The notes under the pieces are model-generated. The model did no database searches. It saw only the letters and a list, made by a program, of their open reading frames with translations, and was not told the DNA's origin. 10,491 nucleotides of DNA, from the NCBI GenBank assembly GCA_902489335.1, contig CABTZO010000037.1:1-10491 (forward strand). Direction: 5' to 3'. This document shows positions 1 to 5,476 of this stretch, piece by piece; the first letter of the stretch is position 1; each line of letters starts with the position of its first letter. Source of the stretch: an uncultured Oscillospiraceae bacterium. Lineage in GTDB: Bacteria > Bacillota > Clostridia > Oscillospirales > Acutalibacteraceae. A program made the position numbers and the translations under genes.

Positions 1-21
1 AGCTAAGAGCTAAGAGCTAAA
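1..21 (+). repeat. Tandem heptamer AGCTAAG with stops in all three frames
   Basis: Two exact copies of AGCTAAG (1-7, 8-14) are followed by AGCTAAA (15-21). Because the unit is 7 nt, its TAA falls in a different frame each time (4-6, 11-13, 18-20), so all three forward frames are closed. A further AGCTAAG stands at 426-432, just before the terminator. The array may continue left of the window. It may mark the boundary of the RNA-like segment that follows, or be simple slippage. Confidence 0.6.
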
Positions 22-446
22 GGAGAGAGTGCCTTCAAAAGTTGCAACATTGCTTTAACAAAAAAGGAAGAGGTGATACCAATGTACAGTGAAAATTCAG
101 AGTCATCGGTGCGTTGTGAGGCCTCTTTACGAAGCTGAAGCGGAGCAAAATATCTGAGAAATTTAAGTTCGTAAAGAAGGACCGAAAGACTTTAAAGTTT
201 TGAATGAGTGATAAATTCCAAAATGTTAAGGTTGCCAAAGTGCAGATTGAAATTTAAAAAATTTTAACAACAAAGGTAATTAAAACCGGTAATGGTAAGG
301 TAAATTCACAATGGAGTGCCAAAAAGCACGAATAAAGTCAAGGCTTAAAAGTCCGGAAAATAAAAAGTATCAGAGAAAGCCAAACATACCTGTTTAGGAG
401 ATAAAGAGGCACACGACAAAATCGAAGCTAAGAAAAATAGAATATT

Positions 447-490
447 AAGAGTTTCGTTTATCTAATTGGTTTACGAAACTCTTTTGTTTT
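447..490 (+). terminator. Rho-independent terminator closing the upstream transcript
   Basis: An 11-bp perfect stem (447-457 with 473-483) with a 15-nt loop is followed by TTTTGTTTT. The T-tract is only on the + strand side, so it ends a + strand transcript from the left and separates it from the hydrolase gene at 545. Confidence 0.85.
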
Positions 491-516
491 AGAAATTTAC
501 TTTACTGTGTTATAAT
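488..516 (+). promoter_or_regulatory. Promoter of the alpha/beta hydrolase gene
   Basis: A perfect TATAAT (511-516) is preceded by TG one base away (508-509), making an extended -10 element. The -35 position at 17-bp spacing is only TTTAGA (488-493), overlapping the T-tract of the preceding terminator, so the extended -10 probably carries the promoter. The expected start near 523 gives a leader of about 20 nt. Confidence 0.7.
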
Positions 517-544
517 GTCTCTATAGTTAAATTTGGAGGATATT

Positions 545-1504
545 ATGCCTGTAGAAAGAAAAGAAGGATATTTTAAATCCACAACCGGAAATGACAAAAT
601 ATATACATCCCTTTGGTTTAATCCAAATGAGGAACCGATTGCCATTTTGCAGATTGCACATGGTGAAAAAGAGCATATTGAGAGATACACTGACCTTGCT
701 GAATTTTTAGCAGCAAACAATATTTTAGTTTGTGGAAATGATCATTTAGGACATGGAAAATCCGCAAACAAAGGTCCCGGCTTTTTACCTGATGACGGTG
801 CAGAAAGAATGGTGGATGATGCTTGCAGACTTCATAATATTATTAAAGAAGATTACCCGGATGTTCCATATTTTTTCCTTGGCTATTCAATGGGAGCTTC
901 AATAGCAAGGGCTTGCCTTGCACTTTTGGGGGATGAAATTGCCGGCGCTATATTGTGCGGACCGGTTGAATTTCCGGAGGGTTTTGATTTAATTGAAACA
1001 CCTCTTAAAATGTTAAATGAAAAATTGGGTAAAAACAGATCGGCAGATAATGCGCAGATTATTTTTAGAAAAATAATGGAACTTATGGATAGAACGCCGT
1101 CTGAAAATAAAGACTATCGTAGCTTTAATCTTGATAATATAGAGGAGCTTGAAAAAGATCCGCTCTACATAGATACACCGACAGCGTCATTGATTCGTGA
1201 TTTTTATATTATTACATCAAGAGTTTCAAATAAAAGTTGGTATTTGAGTGTTGCCGATGAAACAATAATTTTAATATTGTCAGGAGCAAATGATCCTCTA
1301 TCTTTTTATGGTATCGGATCTCAAGCTATTTGCCAAAACTTGGAATCTCAGGGTAAAAATGTTGATTTAATTGTTGTTCCGGATGCAAAGCATGATGTAT
1401 TACATGAAAACAATACCGAAATGACTTATTACAGTATTTTTCAATTTATAATAAATGTACTTATGCTTCAAGGAAACGCAGACTTTTTTTCAGAGGAATA
1501 CTGA
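545..1504 (+). CDS. Alpha/beta hydrolase, monoglyceride lipase / lysophospholipase-like
   Basis: This is a 319-residue cytosolic serine hydrolase of the 'serine aminopeptidase S33' (Hydrolase_4) type, the family of monoacylglycerol lipases and lysophospholipases. Visible signatures are the oxyanion-side HGE (residues 39-41), the NDHLGHGKS stretch (66-74) typical of monoglyceride lipases, the nucleophile elbow GYSMG with Ser115, Asp250 in SGANDP and His283 in AKHDVLHE, so the Ser-Asp-His triad looks complete. Residues 145-235 form the variable cap. There is no signal peptide. A TTG at 533 is in frame, but it overlaps the ribosome site; ATG 545 has GGAGG (535-539) at 5-nt spacing and is preferred. 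It appears monocistronic, and its 3' end overlaps the convergent pseudouridine synthase by 44 nt. The fold is certain; the substrate is inferred from the family only. Confidence 0.88.
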   Translation: MPVERKEGYFKSTTGNDKIYTSLWFNPNEEPIAILQIAHGEKEHIERYTDLAEFLAANNILVCGNDHLGHGKSANKGPGFLPDDGAERMVDDACRLHNIIKEDYPDVPYFFLGYSMGASIARACLALLGDEIAGAILCGPVEFPEGFDLIETPLKMLNEKLGKNRSADNAQIIFRKIMELMDRTPSENKDYRSFNLDNIEELEKDPLYIDTPTASLIRDFYIITSRVSNKSWYLSVADETIILILSGANDPLSFYGIGSQAICQNLESQGKNVDLIVVPDAKHDVLHENNTEMTYYSIFQFIINVLMLQGNADFFSEEY

Positions 1505-2393
1505 TTGTTTTATTGCTAAGATATGAAAACTCTTTTTGGTCTATAAAATCAAATTCGATTTTATAGGCCATTAATTTTTGATAATTATTTTTTATATGTT
1601 TAGCATTGTATTTTGTGTCAGCAACAAGAGGATTTCCAATATGTGCAAATTGAGCTCGAATTTGATGAGATTTACCTGTTAACAGTTTAACCTCAACTAT
1701 AGAAGAAGATTTATTTTGCGAGATTACTTTGTATTCTAATGAAACTTTTACAGAATCTTTTGTTTGATCGTCAAAAATCAGGGCTTTGTTGTTTTTACTG
1801 TCCTTAATATAGTAATTTTCCAATTTACCGCTTTTGTTTTTCAGAACACCCTCAATTCTTGCGAGATAAAATTTATGAATTTTATTTTCTTCCTGCATTT
1901 TTCTGAAAAATAACATAGAGGGTCTGTTTTTTGCAAAGACGATAAGTCCGGTTGTGTTGGTATCCAAACGGTTGAGAGGGGAGAATGTTGAAAAGTAATC
2001 ATCGTTAATCATAGATTGATTTTTATCATATAGATATTTTTTGACTTTATCGGTTAAATTTTCAGAAAAGTTTTTACTGTAATGTGTAGGAATACCGACA
2101 GGCTTAGAAACAAAAAGAAAATTATCATCTTCATAAATTACTTCTATGTCAGAAGATGATTTTAAAAAATATTTGTTCTGTGCTACGTTATTCAATAAAT
2201 CGTCATTTAAATATAACTTAATTACATCATTTGATTTCAGTAAATAGTTATTTTGAACCTTCCCATTATTGACTTTAATACTTTTTTTTCGTAAAAATTT
2301 ATTTATCAAAGACGGAGGAAGATTAAATTTTTTCATTAAATATTTATCAATTCTCTGTTCTGCAGAATTTTTATCTATTATTATTTCTTTCAT
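1461..2393 (-). CDS. RluA-family RNA pseudouridine synthase
   Basis: This 310-residue enzyme should convert specific uridines of rRNA or tRNA to pseudouridine. The order is typical of the family. An N-terminal S4 RNA-binding domain (about 12-60) is followed by the catalytic domain, with the entry motif KPVGIPTH (97-104), the active-site motif NRLDTNTTGL (141-150) with catalytic Asp144, and GKSHQIRAQFAHIGNP (240-255). Asn replaces the usual His before RLD, and Thr-Asn replaces the common Arg-Asp after it; the Asp itself is kept. The target position cannot be told from sequence. The ATG at 2393 begins right before the S4 domain, so the start is sound, yet no Shine-Dalgarno precedes it and the best promoter puts transcription start at or next to the ATG. 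No terminator follows on this strand. The gene is Lys/Asn-rich, and its 3' end overlaps the hydrolase. Confidence 0.9.
   Translation of the reverse strand: MKEIIIDKNSAEQRIDKYLMKKFNLPPSLINKFLRKKSIKVNNGKVQNNYLLKSNDVIKLYLNDDLLNNVAQNKYFLKSSSDIEVIYEDDNFLFVSKPVGIPTHYSKNFSENLTDKVKKYLYDKNQSMINDDYFSTFSPLNRLDTNTTGLIVFAKNRPSMLFFRKMQEENKIHKFYLARIEGVLKNKSGKLENYYIKDSKNNKALIFDDQTKDSVKVSLEYKVISQNKSSSIVEVKLLTGKSHQIRAQFAHIGNPLVADTKYNAKHIKNNYQKLMAYKIEFDFIDQKEFSYLSNKTISIPLKKSLRFLEA
1538..1579 (+). terminator. Possible terminator of the hydrolase mRNA inside the antisense gene
   Basis: A 13-bp stem pairs 1538-1550 with 1557-1569, with one G-T pair and a 6-nt loop. T-rich sequence follows on the + strand after a short offset (1572-1579). 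It lies 34 nt past the hydrolase stop but inside the coding part of the opposite-strand pseudouridine synthase. The T-tract is imperfect and the stem AT-rich, so the call is tentative. Confidence 0.35.
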
Positions 2394-2400
2394 AATCTAA

Positions 2401-2429
2401 ATGATATCAAATAGATATTTATAAAACAA
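2401..2429 (-). promoter_or_regulatory. Promoter of the pseudouridine synthase gene
   Basis: Read on the - strand: TTGTTT (2424-2429), 17 bp, TATCAT (2401-2406), with TG one base before the -10. Transcription would begin about 7 nt further, near 2394, directly at the ATG (2393). That fits the absence of a ribosome-binding site and suggests a leaderless mRNA. Confidence 0.55.
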
Positions 2430-2453
2430 TTGTAATTAAAAATTTTGTCGTTC

Positions 2454-2482
2454 TTGTTTTATAACATTCATTTTGTTATCAT
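2454..2482 (+). promoter_or_regulatory. Promoter of proC
   Basis: TTGTTT (2454-2459), 17 bp, TATCAT (2477-2482), with TG at 2474-2475 as an extended -10. The hexamers and spacing are identical to those of the divergent promoter for the pseudouridine synthase. The expected start near 2489 leaves a leader of about 20 nt carrying AAGGAG (2498-2503). Confidence 0.6.
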
Positions 2483-2509
2483 CATAAAAACAGAGAAAAG
2501 GAGAAAAAT

Positions 2510-3310
2510 ATGAAGATAGGTTTTATCGGATTTGGAAATATGGCTTCCTCGATTGCAAAGGGAATGACAGATTCTCAAAAATTTGATTATTCGGATTTAA
2601 TTATATTTGATCATAATATAGAAAAAACATCAGAAATAAAATCTAAGGGAGCAAAAATCGGCAAAGATGAAAAAGAAGTTGCGGGAAATTGCGATATTCT
2701 CATCCTTGCGGTTAAGCCTCATGTAATGAAAGATTTGCTAATTAAAATAAAAAATGAAATAAACAAAAACAATCCGCTTGTTATCAGTGTCGCAACCGGA
2801 TTAAAATTAAAGTTCTTTGAAGATCTTCTCGGTGGAAATGTTAGTCTTATACGGACAATTCCAAATTTAAACGCAAAAGTTTTAATGTCGGTAACGGCAG
2901 TCTGTGCTAACGATAATGTCACTGAAAAACAGAGAGATGACTTCGAAAAAATATTTACTTCTTTCGGACATATATTCGATATTCCTGAACAAGATTTCTC
3001 TGCTTTTGGTGTTCTGATTGGCTGCGGTATAGCTTATATATTTTTATTCTATGATTCTATGGCAAGAGCAGCAGTAAAATTTGGAATAAAAAAAGACTTG
3101 GCTTTGGAAGCAATGTGCCTGAATGCAAAAGGTGCAGCCGAACTAATACAATCTACTAAATTACATCCCGGTGAACTGATTGACATGACATGCTCACCAA
3201 AGGGGACTACAATTGAGGGAATTTCATCACTTATGAATGAAAATTTTCAAGGTGCTATTATAAACGCTTTTGAAAAGTCATATATTAAAGATCAAAACAT
3301 GGAAAATTAA
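2510..3310 (+). CDS. proC: Pyrroline-5-carboxylate reductase (proline biosynthesis)
   Basis: This 266-residue cytosolic enzyme reduces 1-pyrroline-5-carboxylate to proline with NAD(P)H, the last step of proline synthesis. The N-terminal Rossmann motif GFGNMA (7-12) follows the first strand, and AVKPH (67-71) is the usual cofactor-domain motif. RTIPNLNAKV (115-124) corresponds to the family 'MPN' segment. The C-terminal dimerisation and substrate domain has GCGIAY (171-176) where many members have SGSGPAY, and CSPKGTTIEG (228-237) where many have SPGGTT, so Lys replaces a Gly in the substrate-binding loop. Length is normal. ATG 2510 has AAGGAG at 6-nt spacing. It has its own promoter and ends at a shared bidirectional terminator, so it is probably a single-gene unit. 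Confidence in the family is high; the substituted loop makes the exact substrate slightly less certain. Confidence 0.93.
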   Translation: MKIGFIGFGNMASSIAKGMTDSQKFDYSDLIIFDHNIEKTSEIKSKGAKIGKDEKEVAGNCDILILAVKPHVMKDLLIKIKNEINKNNPLVISVATGLKLKFFEDLLGGNVSLIRTIPNLNAKVLMSVTAVCANDNVTEKQRDDFEKIFTSFGHIFDIPEQDFSAFGVLIGCGIAYIFLFYDSMARAAVKFGIKKDLALEAMCLNAKGAAELIQSTKLHPGELIDMTCSPKGTTIEGISSLMNENFQGAIINAFEKSYIKDQNMEN

Positions 3311-3316
3311 AAAAAT

Positions 3317-3346
3317 AAAGCCCGGTTTTTCGGGCTTTTATTTTTT
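3317..3346. terminator. Bidirectional terminator between proC and the foldase gene
   Basis: The 8-bp GC-rich stem AAAGCCCG/CGGGCTTT (3317-3324 with 3331-3338) has a 6-nt loop. T-rich sequence follows on the + strand (3339-3346), and an A-rich stretch on the left (3307-3319) gives a T-tract on the - strand. It sits 7 nt after the proC stop and just beyond the foldase stop, and should serve both. Confidence 0.92.
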
Positions 3347-3347
3347 G

Positions 3348-5021
3348 TTATTTCGTTGCAGCTTTTTTAGAGGCTTTTTCTGAATTCTTTTTAGATCCTT
3401 TTCCGTTAGCTGCCTGTTGATTAACCATGTTTTTATTTTTTTCTTTCTTTGAAGTCATGGCTATGACGCTCTTTTCGGCATCTTTTCTAACTTTTACCAG
3501 AGTCTTTCTTTTTCTGTCTTTAACTTTATAAGCTTTATCGTTCATTACTTTTTCAACAAACTGTTGATAATCACTGACTGTAAGTTTTTCGGCAATTGAC
3601 TGTTTCCAACGTGGTCTTTTGGCAATCTTAGAGCAATACATAACATGATAGCCGTATTCACTCTTTACAATTCCCGTATCTCCGACTTTTCTTCCGCCGG
3701 CATAGCACCAGTCAATGAAAGGAGCTACAAAGTTTGAGTTTTTATAAATATCATTAATGAGACCGCCATTATCTGCAGATCCGGGATCTTCACTTTCTTT
3801 CTTTGCAATCTTTGCAAATGAAGTTTCTGTTTTCTTTCCTTTGTTGAAATCAGCTAAAAGTTTTTCGGATTTTTCTTTAGCTATCTTCTGTTCAGCGGCA
3901 TCATTTTTCTTGTTTTCATCAAATTTAACTAATATATGTCTTACACTTACCGGCTGAATAAGATCATTTTTATAAGGACTCTTTTTGATTGCAATAACGA
4001 AAATACCTTTTTGAGATTCAAACTTAGCTTTATCACCGATTTTTCTGTCAGATGAGAATGCCCATTTTGCGGCGTCTTCACTAATTGCAGATTCAAGACT
4101 TTGTTTTGAAACATCATTTTGAGTTGACATAGCTTCATCTTTCAATGTTTCCTGATCTTCTTTTGGAGCATGTTTTAATATCGTTTCGGTAAAGTTATCA
4201 AGTGTGATTTCCTTCAAGATTTCGTCTGCTTTGCTATTTGCTTTACCTTTGTCTTCATTAGTTGGGATGAAGTAGATTCTAAGATCTACGCTCAAATAAT
4301 CATTTGGAGATTTTGCAAATTCAGCATTTATTTTTTCCTCGGAAACTTGACCTAACATTTTTTCGGATTTATCGTCAAGATATTTTGATGATATTTGGAT
4401 TTTTGTCATAATATTTCTAAGGACTTTTTCATTCATTCCTTTACCGTTTTGGAGTCTGAGATAAGCGCCCAAAGAATAGTCTTCTTTTTCGGCAACGGTT
4501 CGTATCTGTTCAACAAAATCATCAACTTTATCTTTTGTCTCGGCATCTGCCTTATATCCTTCGGAAATTGCCTTTTTGTATACCGCCGTATATTGTTCGC
4601 AACTTTCTATTGTTTGACTTTCGAAAAAATCTGCCCAAGTGGGCTTGTCGCCAAATACTTTTGGATCAAGTTTAGTTTTTGTGTAGGGCTGTTGAGACGG
4701 GAGCTTGTTTGGATCCAAACCAACATATTTCGCACCCGCTCCTTCACCGTAATACTGATCATATTGTTTGGCTTTATCAATGTATGAATTTTGAATAGCT
4801 GTATAATAGTATTCGTATTCAGCTTCTGAGATTTTTGTGCCGTCAGAAAGCTTGATGGCAGTAGCTGTTCTTTTGAATACACCGAAAAAGCTCATTAAAA
4901 ACAAAATTATTGCAAGAGCAACAACAACAGAACAAATTATAACTGTGGTAATTGTTTTGTTCTTTTTTTGTTTATCTGTCAGAGGCGCAGTAGATTTCTT
5001 TATTTCTTTTTTGTTGTCCAT
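3348..5021 (-). CDS. Membrane-anchored PrsA-like peptidyl-prolyl isomerase (parvulin)
   Basis: This 557-residue extracytoplasmic foldase should help secreted proteins fold after export. A basic cytosolic N-terminus (1-23) is followed by one hydrophobic segment (about 24-47). There is no lipobox cysteine, so unlike classical PrsA it should stay anchored by this helix rather than as a lipoprotein. Residues 60-240 are a SurA/PrsA-type helical chaperone region. A degenerate parvulin-like unit seems to occupy about 245-347 (LRIYFIP, then GIFVIAI). A clear parvulin domain lies at about 358-465, with VSVRHILVKF (358-367), ADNGGLI (416-422) and EYGYHVMYCSK (455-465). The last 60 residues are very Lys-rich and disordered-looking. 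ATG 5021 has GGAGG (5029-5033) at 7-nt spacing. The promoter and shared terminator make it monocistronic. The family is sure; the first domain being inactive is inference. Confidence 0.88.
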   Translation of the reverse strand: MDNKKEIKKSTAPLTDKQKKNKTITTVIICSVVVALAIILFLMSFFGVFKRTATAIKLSDGTKISEAEYEYYYTAIQNSYIDKAKQYDQYYGEGAGAKYVGLDPNKLPSQQPYTKTKLDPKVFGDKPTWADFFESQTIESCEQYTAVYKKAISEGYKADAETKDKVDDFVEQIRTVAEKEDYSLGAYLRLQNGKGMNEKVLRNIMTKIQISSKYLDDKSEKMLGQVSEEKINAEFAKSPNDYLSVDLRIYFIPTNEDKGKANSKADEILKEITLDNFTETILKHAPKEDQETLKDEAMSTQNDVSKQSLESAISEDAAKWAFSSDRKIGDKAKFESQKGIFVIAIKKSPYKNDLIQPVSVRHILVKFDENKKNDAAEQKIAKEKSEKLLADFNKGKKTETSFAKIAKKESEDPGSADNGGLINDIYKNSNFVAPFIDWCYAGGRKVGDTGIVKSEYGYHVMYCSKIAKRPRWKQSIAEKLTVSDYQQFVEKVMNDKAYKVKDRKRKTLVKVRKDAEKSVIAMTSKKEKNKNMVNQQAANGKGSKKNSEKASKKAATK

Positions 5022-5059
5022 TTAATTTCCTCCATTAAATTTATTAATTTAATGCTATA

Positions 5060-5088
5060 ATTTTACTCTATTACATCAATAAAAACAA
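5060..5088 (-). promoter_or_regulatory. Promoter of the PrsA-like foldase gene
   Basis: On the - strand: TTGTTT (5083-5088), 17 bp, TAAAAT (5060-5065). Expected start near 5053 gives a leader of about 30 nt containing the GGAGG site. A perfect 7-bp dyad (5086-5092 with 5097-5103, loop ATAA) overlaps the edge of the -35 box and could be an operator. Confidence 0.55.
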
Positions 5089-5147
5089 GTTTATAAAAAC
5101 TTGGTCGTTGAAACTAATAAATTATATAAAGAACATTTAAAAATAAT

Positions 5148-5176
5148 TTGCGTTATTTTTATTTTAATGATATAAT
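5148..5176 (+). promoter_or_regulatory. Promoter of tRNA-Leu
   Basis: TTGCGT (5148-5153), 17 bp, perfect TATAAT (5171-5176), with TG at 5168-5169 forming an extended -10. The tRNA 5' end follows 16 bases later, so the primary transcript should carry a short leader of about 9 nt to be removed by RNase P. Confidence 0.75.
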
Positions 5177-5191
5177 TTCGCAGTCAAGTAA

Positions 5192-5278
5192 GCCGGTGTG
5201 GCGGAATTGGTAGACGCAAGGGACTTAAAATCCCTCGGTGGCAACACCGTATCGGTTCGAGTCCGATCACCGGCACCA
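5192..5278 (+). tRNA. trnL-UAA: tRNA-Leu, anticodon UAA, CCA encoded
   Basis: The cloverleaf is complete. The acceptor stem GCCGGTG (5192-5198) pairs with CACCGGC (5268-5274); discriminator A5275 and encoded CCA (5276-5278) follow. The D arm has GCG (5201-5203) with CGC (5215-5217). The anticodon stem AGGGA/TCCCT (5219-5223, 5231-5235) holds loop CTTAAAA with anticodon TAA (5226-5228). A long class II variable arm, CGGTG-GCAA-CACCG (5236-5249), and a T arm with TTCGAGT loop (5251-5267) identify a leucine tRNA of 87 nt. It reads UUA, a codon expected to be frequent in this AT-rich genome. It has its own promoter and terminator. Confidence 0.98.
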
Positions 5279-5312
5279 AAGGATATTCTGTTTATCAGAA
5301 TATCCTTTTTTG
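5278..5312 (+). terminator. Intrinsic terminator of tRNA-Leu
   Basis: A 13-bp perfect stem (5278-5290 with 5296-5308) with a 5-nt loop TTTAT is followed by more T residues. It starts at the last base of the encoded CCA, so the 3' trailer is essentially the hairpin itself. Confidence 0.92.
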
Positions 5313-5389
5313 TATCCGATTACCTTAACACTTTAAATTTTCTATTACGAAATTTATTTTTTTTAAATCAAATTTTATGTTCTTGTAAA

Positions 5390-5418
5390 TTGAACTGAAA
5401 GCGTTCTTATGTTAAAAT
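5390..5418 (+). promoter_or_regulatory. Promoter of the RraB-ispF-cdaA-cdaR operon
   Basis: TTGAAC (5390-5395), 17 bp, TAAAAT (5413-5418), with TG at 5410-5411 as an extended -10. The expected start near 5425 gives a leader of about 50 nt with AGGTGA just before the first gene. No riboswitch-like fold is apparent in the leader. This is the only good promoter I see for the genes up to the window end. Confidence 0.55.
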
Positions 5419-5476
5419 TCTTATAGATTTTTATATCTTTTGTATTAAAATAATTTTTATTTTCAGGTGAACAAAA

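Larger units (their letters stand above)
1..490 (+). ncRNA. Candidate structured non-coding RNA, 3' part, family not recognised
   Basis: All three + frames are broken by many stops, and no protein family is recognisable in any frame. What is visible is RNA-like structure. A long irregular hairpin pairs 95-99 with 201-205, 101-104 with 188-191, 106-110 with 181-185, 122-123 with 179-180 and 124-133 with 168-177, giving 26 nested base pairs. A second hairpin pairs 380-386 with 391-398 around the loop TACC, with A396 bulged. A possible closing helix joins GTGCC (29-33) to GGCAC (408-412), and a small GTGC/GCAC hairpin lies at 316-329. The segment ends in an intrinsic terminator reading on the + strand, and the next gene has its own promoter. 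No promoter is visible, so the 5' end may be outside. It lacks the RNase P, tmRNA and SRP core motifs I know. A decayed gene is the main alternative. A well-spaced Shine-Dalgarno and an 18-codon frame (82-138) also lie inside it. Confidence 0.42.

Noticed and set aside
35..238. Open frame of 67 codons on the - strand
   Set aside because: No ribosome site, no recognisable family, and it lies across the + strand hairpin arms; the terminator here serves the + strand. It is a by-product of a purine-rich region.
285..290. ACCGGT and TCCGGA (352-357) palindromes as operators
   Set aside because: Six-base palindromes are expected by chance and no promoter is near.
1..440. RNase P RNA, tmRNA, SRP RNA or group I/II intron
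   Set aside because: I looked for the conserved cores (GAGGAAAGUCC-type, tmRNA acceptor ends, SRP GGAAG/GCAG loop, intron domain V) and did not find them.
533..544. TTG start four codons before the hydrolase ATG
   Set aside because: It would lie within the GGAGG ribosome site that fits ATG 545.
4395..4787. Open frame of 130 codons on the + strand inside the foldase gene
   Set aside because: Antisense shadow of a well-supported gene; no ribosome site, composition is that of a reverse-complemented Lys/Glu-rich protein.
5313..5389. Riboswitch or T-box before the operon
   Set aside because: AT-rich low-complexity sequence without conserved motifs or stable stems; the predicted leader after 5425 is too short for one.
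5198..5398. Open frame of 66 codons on the + strand starting in the tRNA
   Set aside because: It runs through the tRNA and its terminator; the tRNA explains the sequence.
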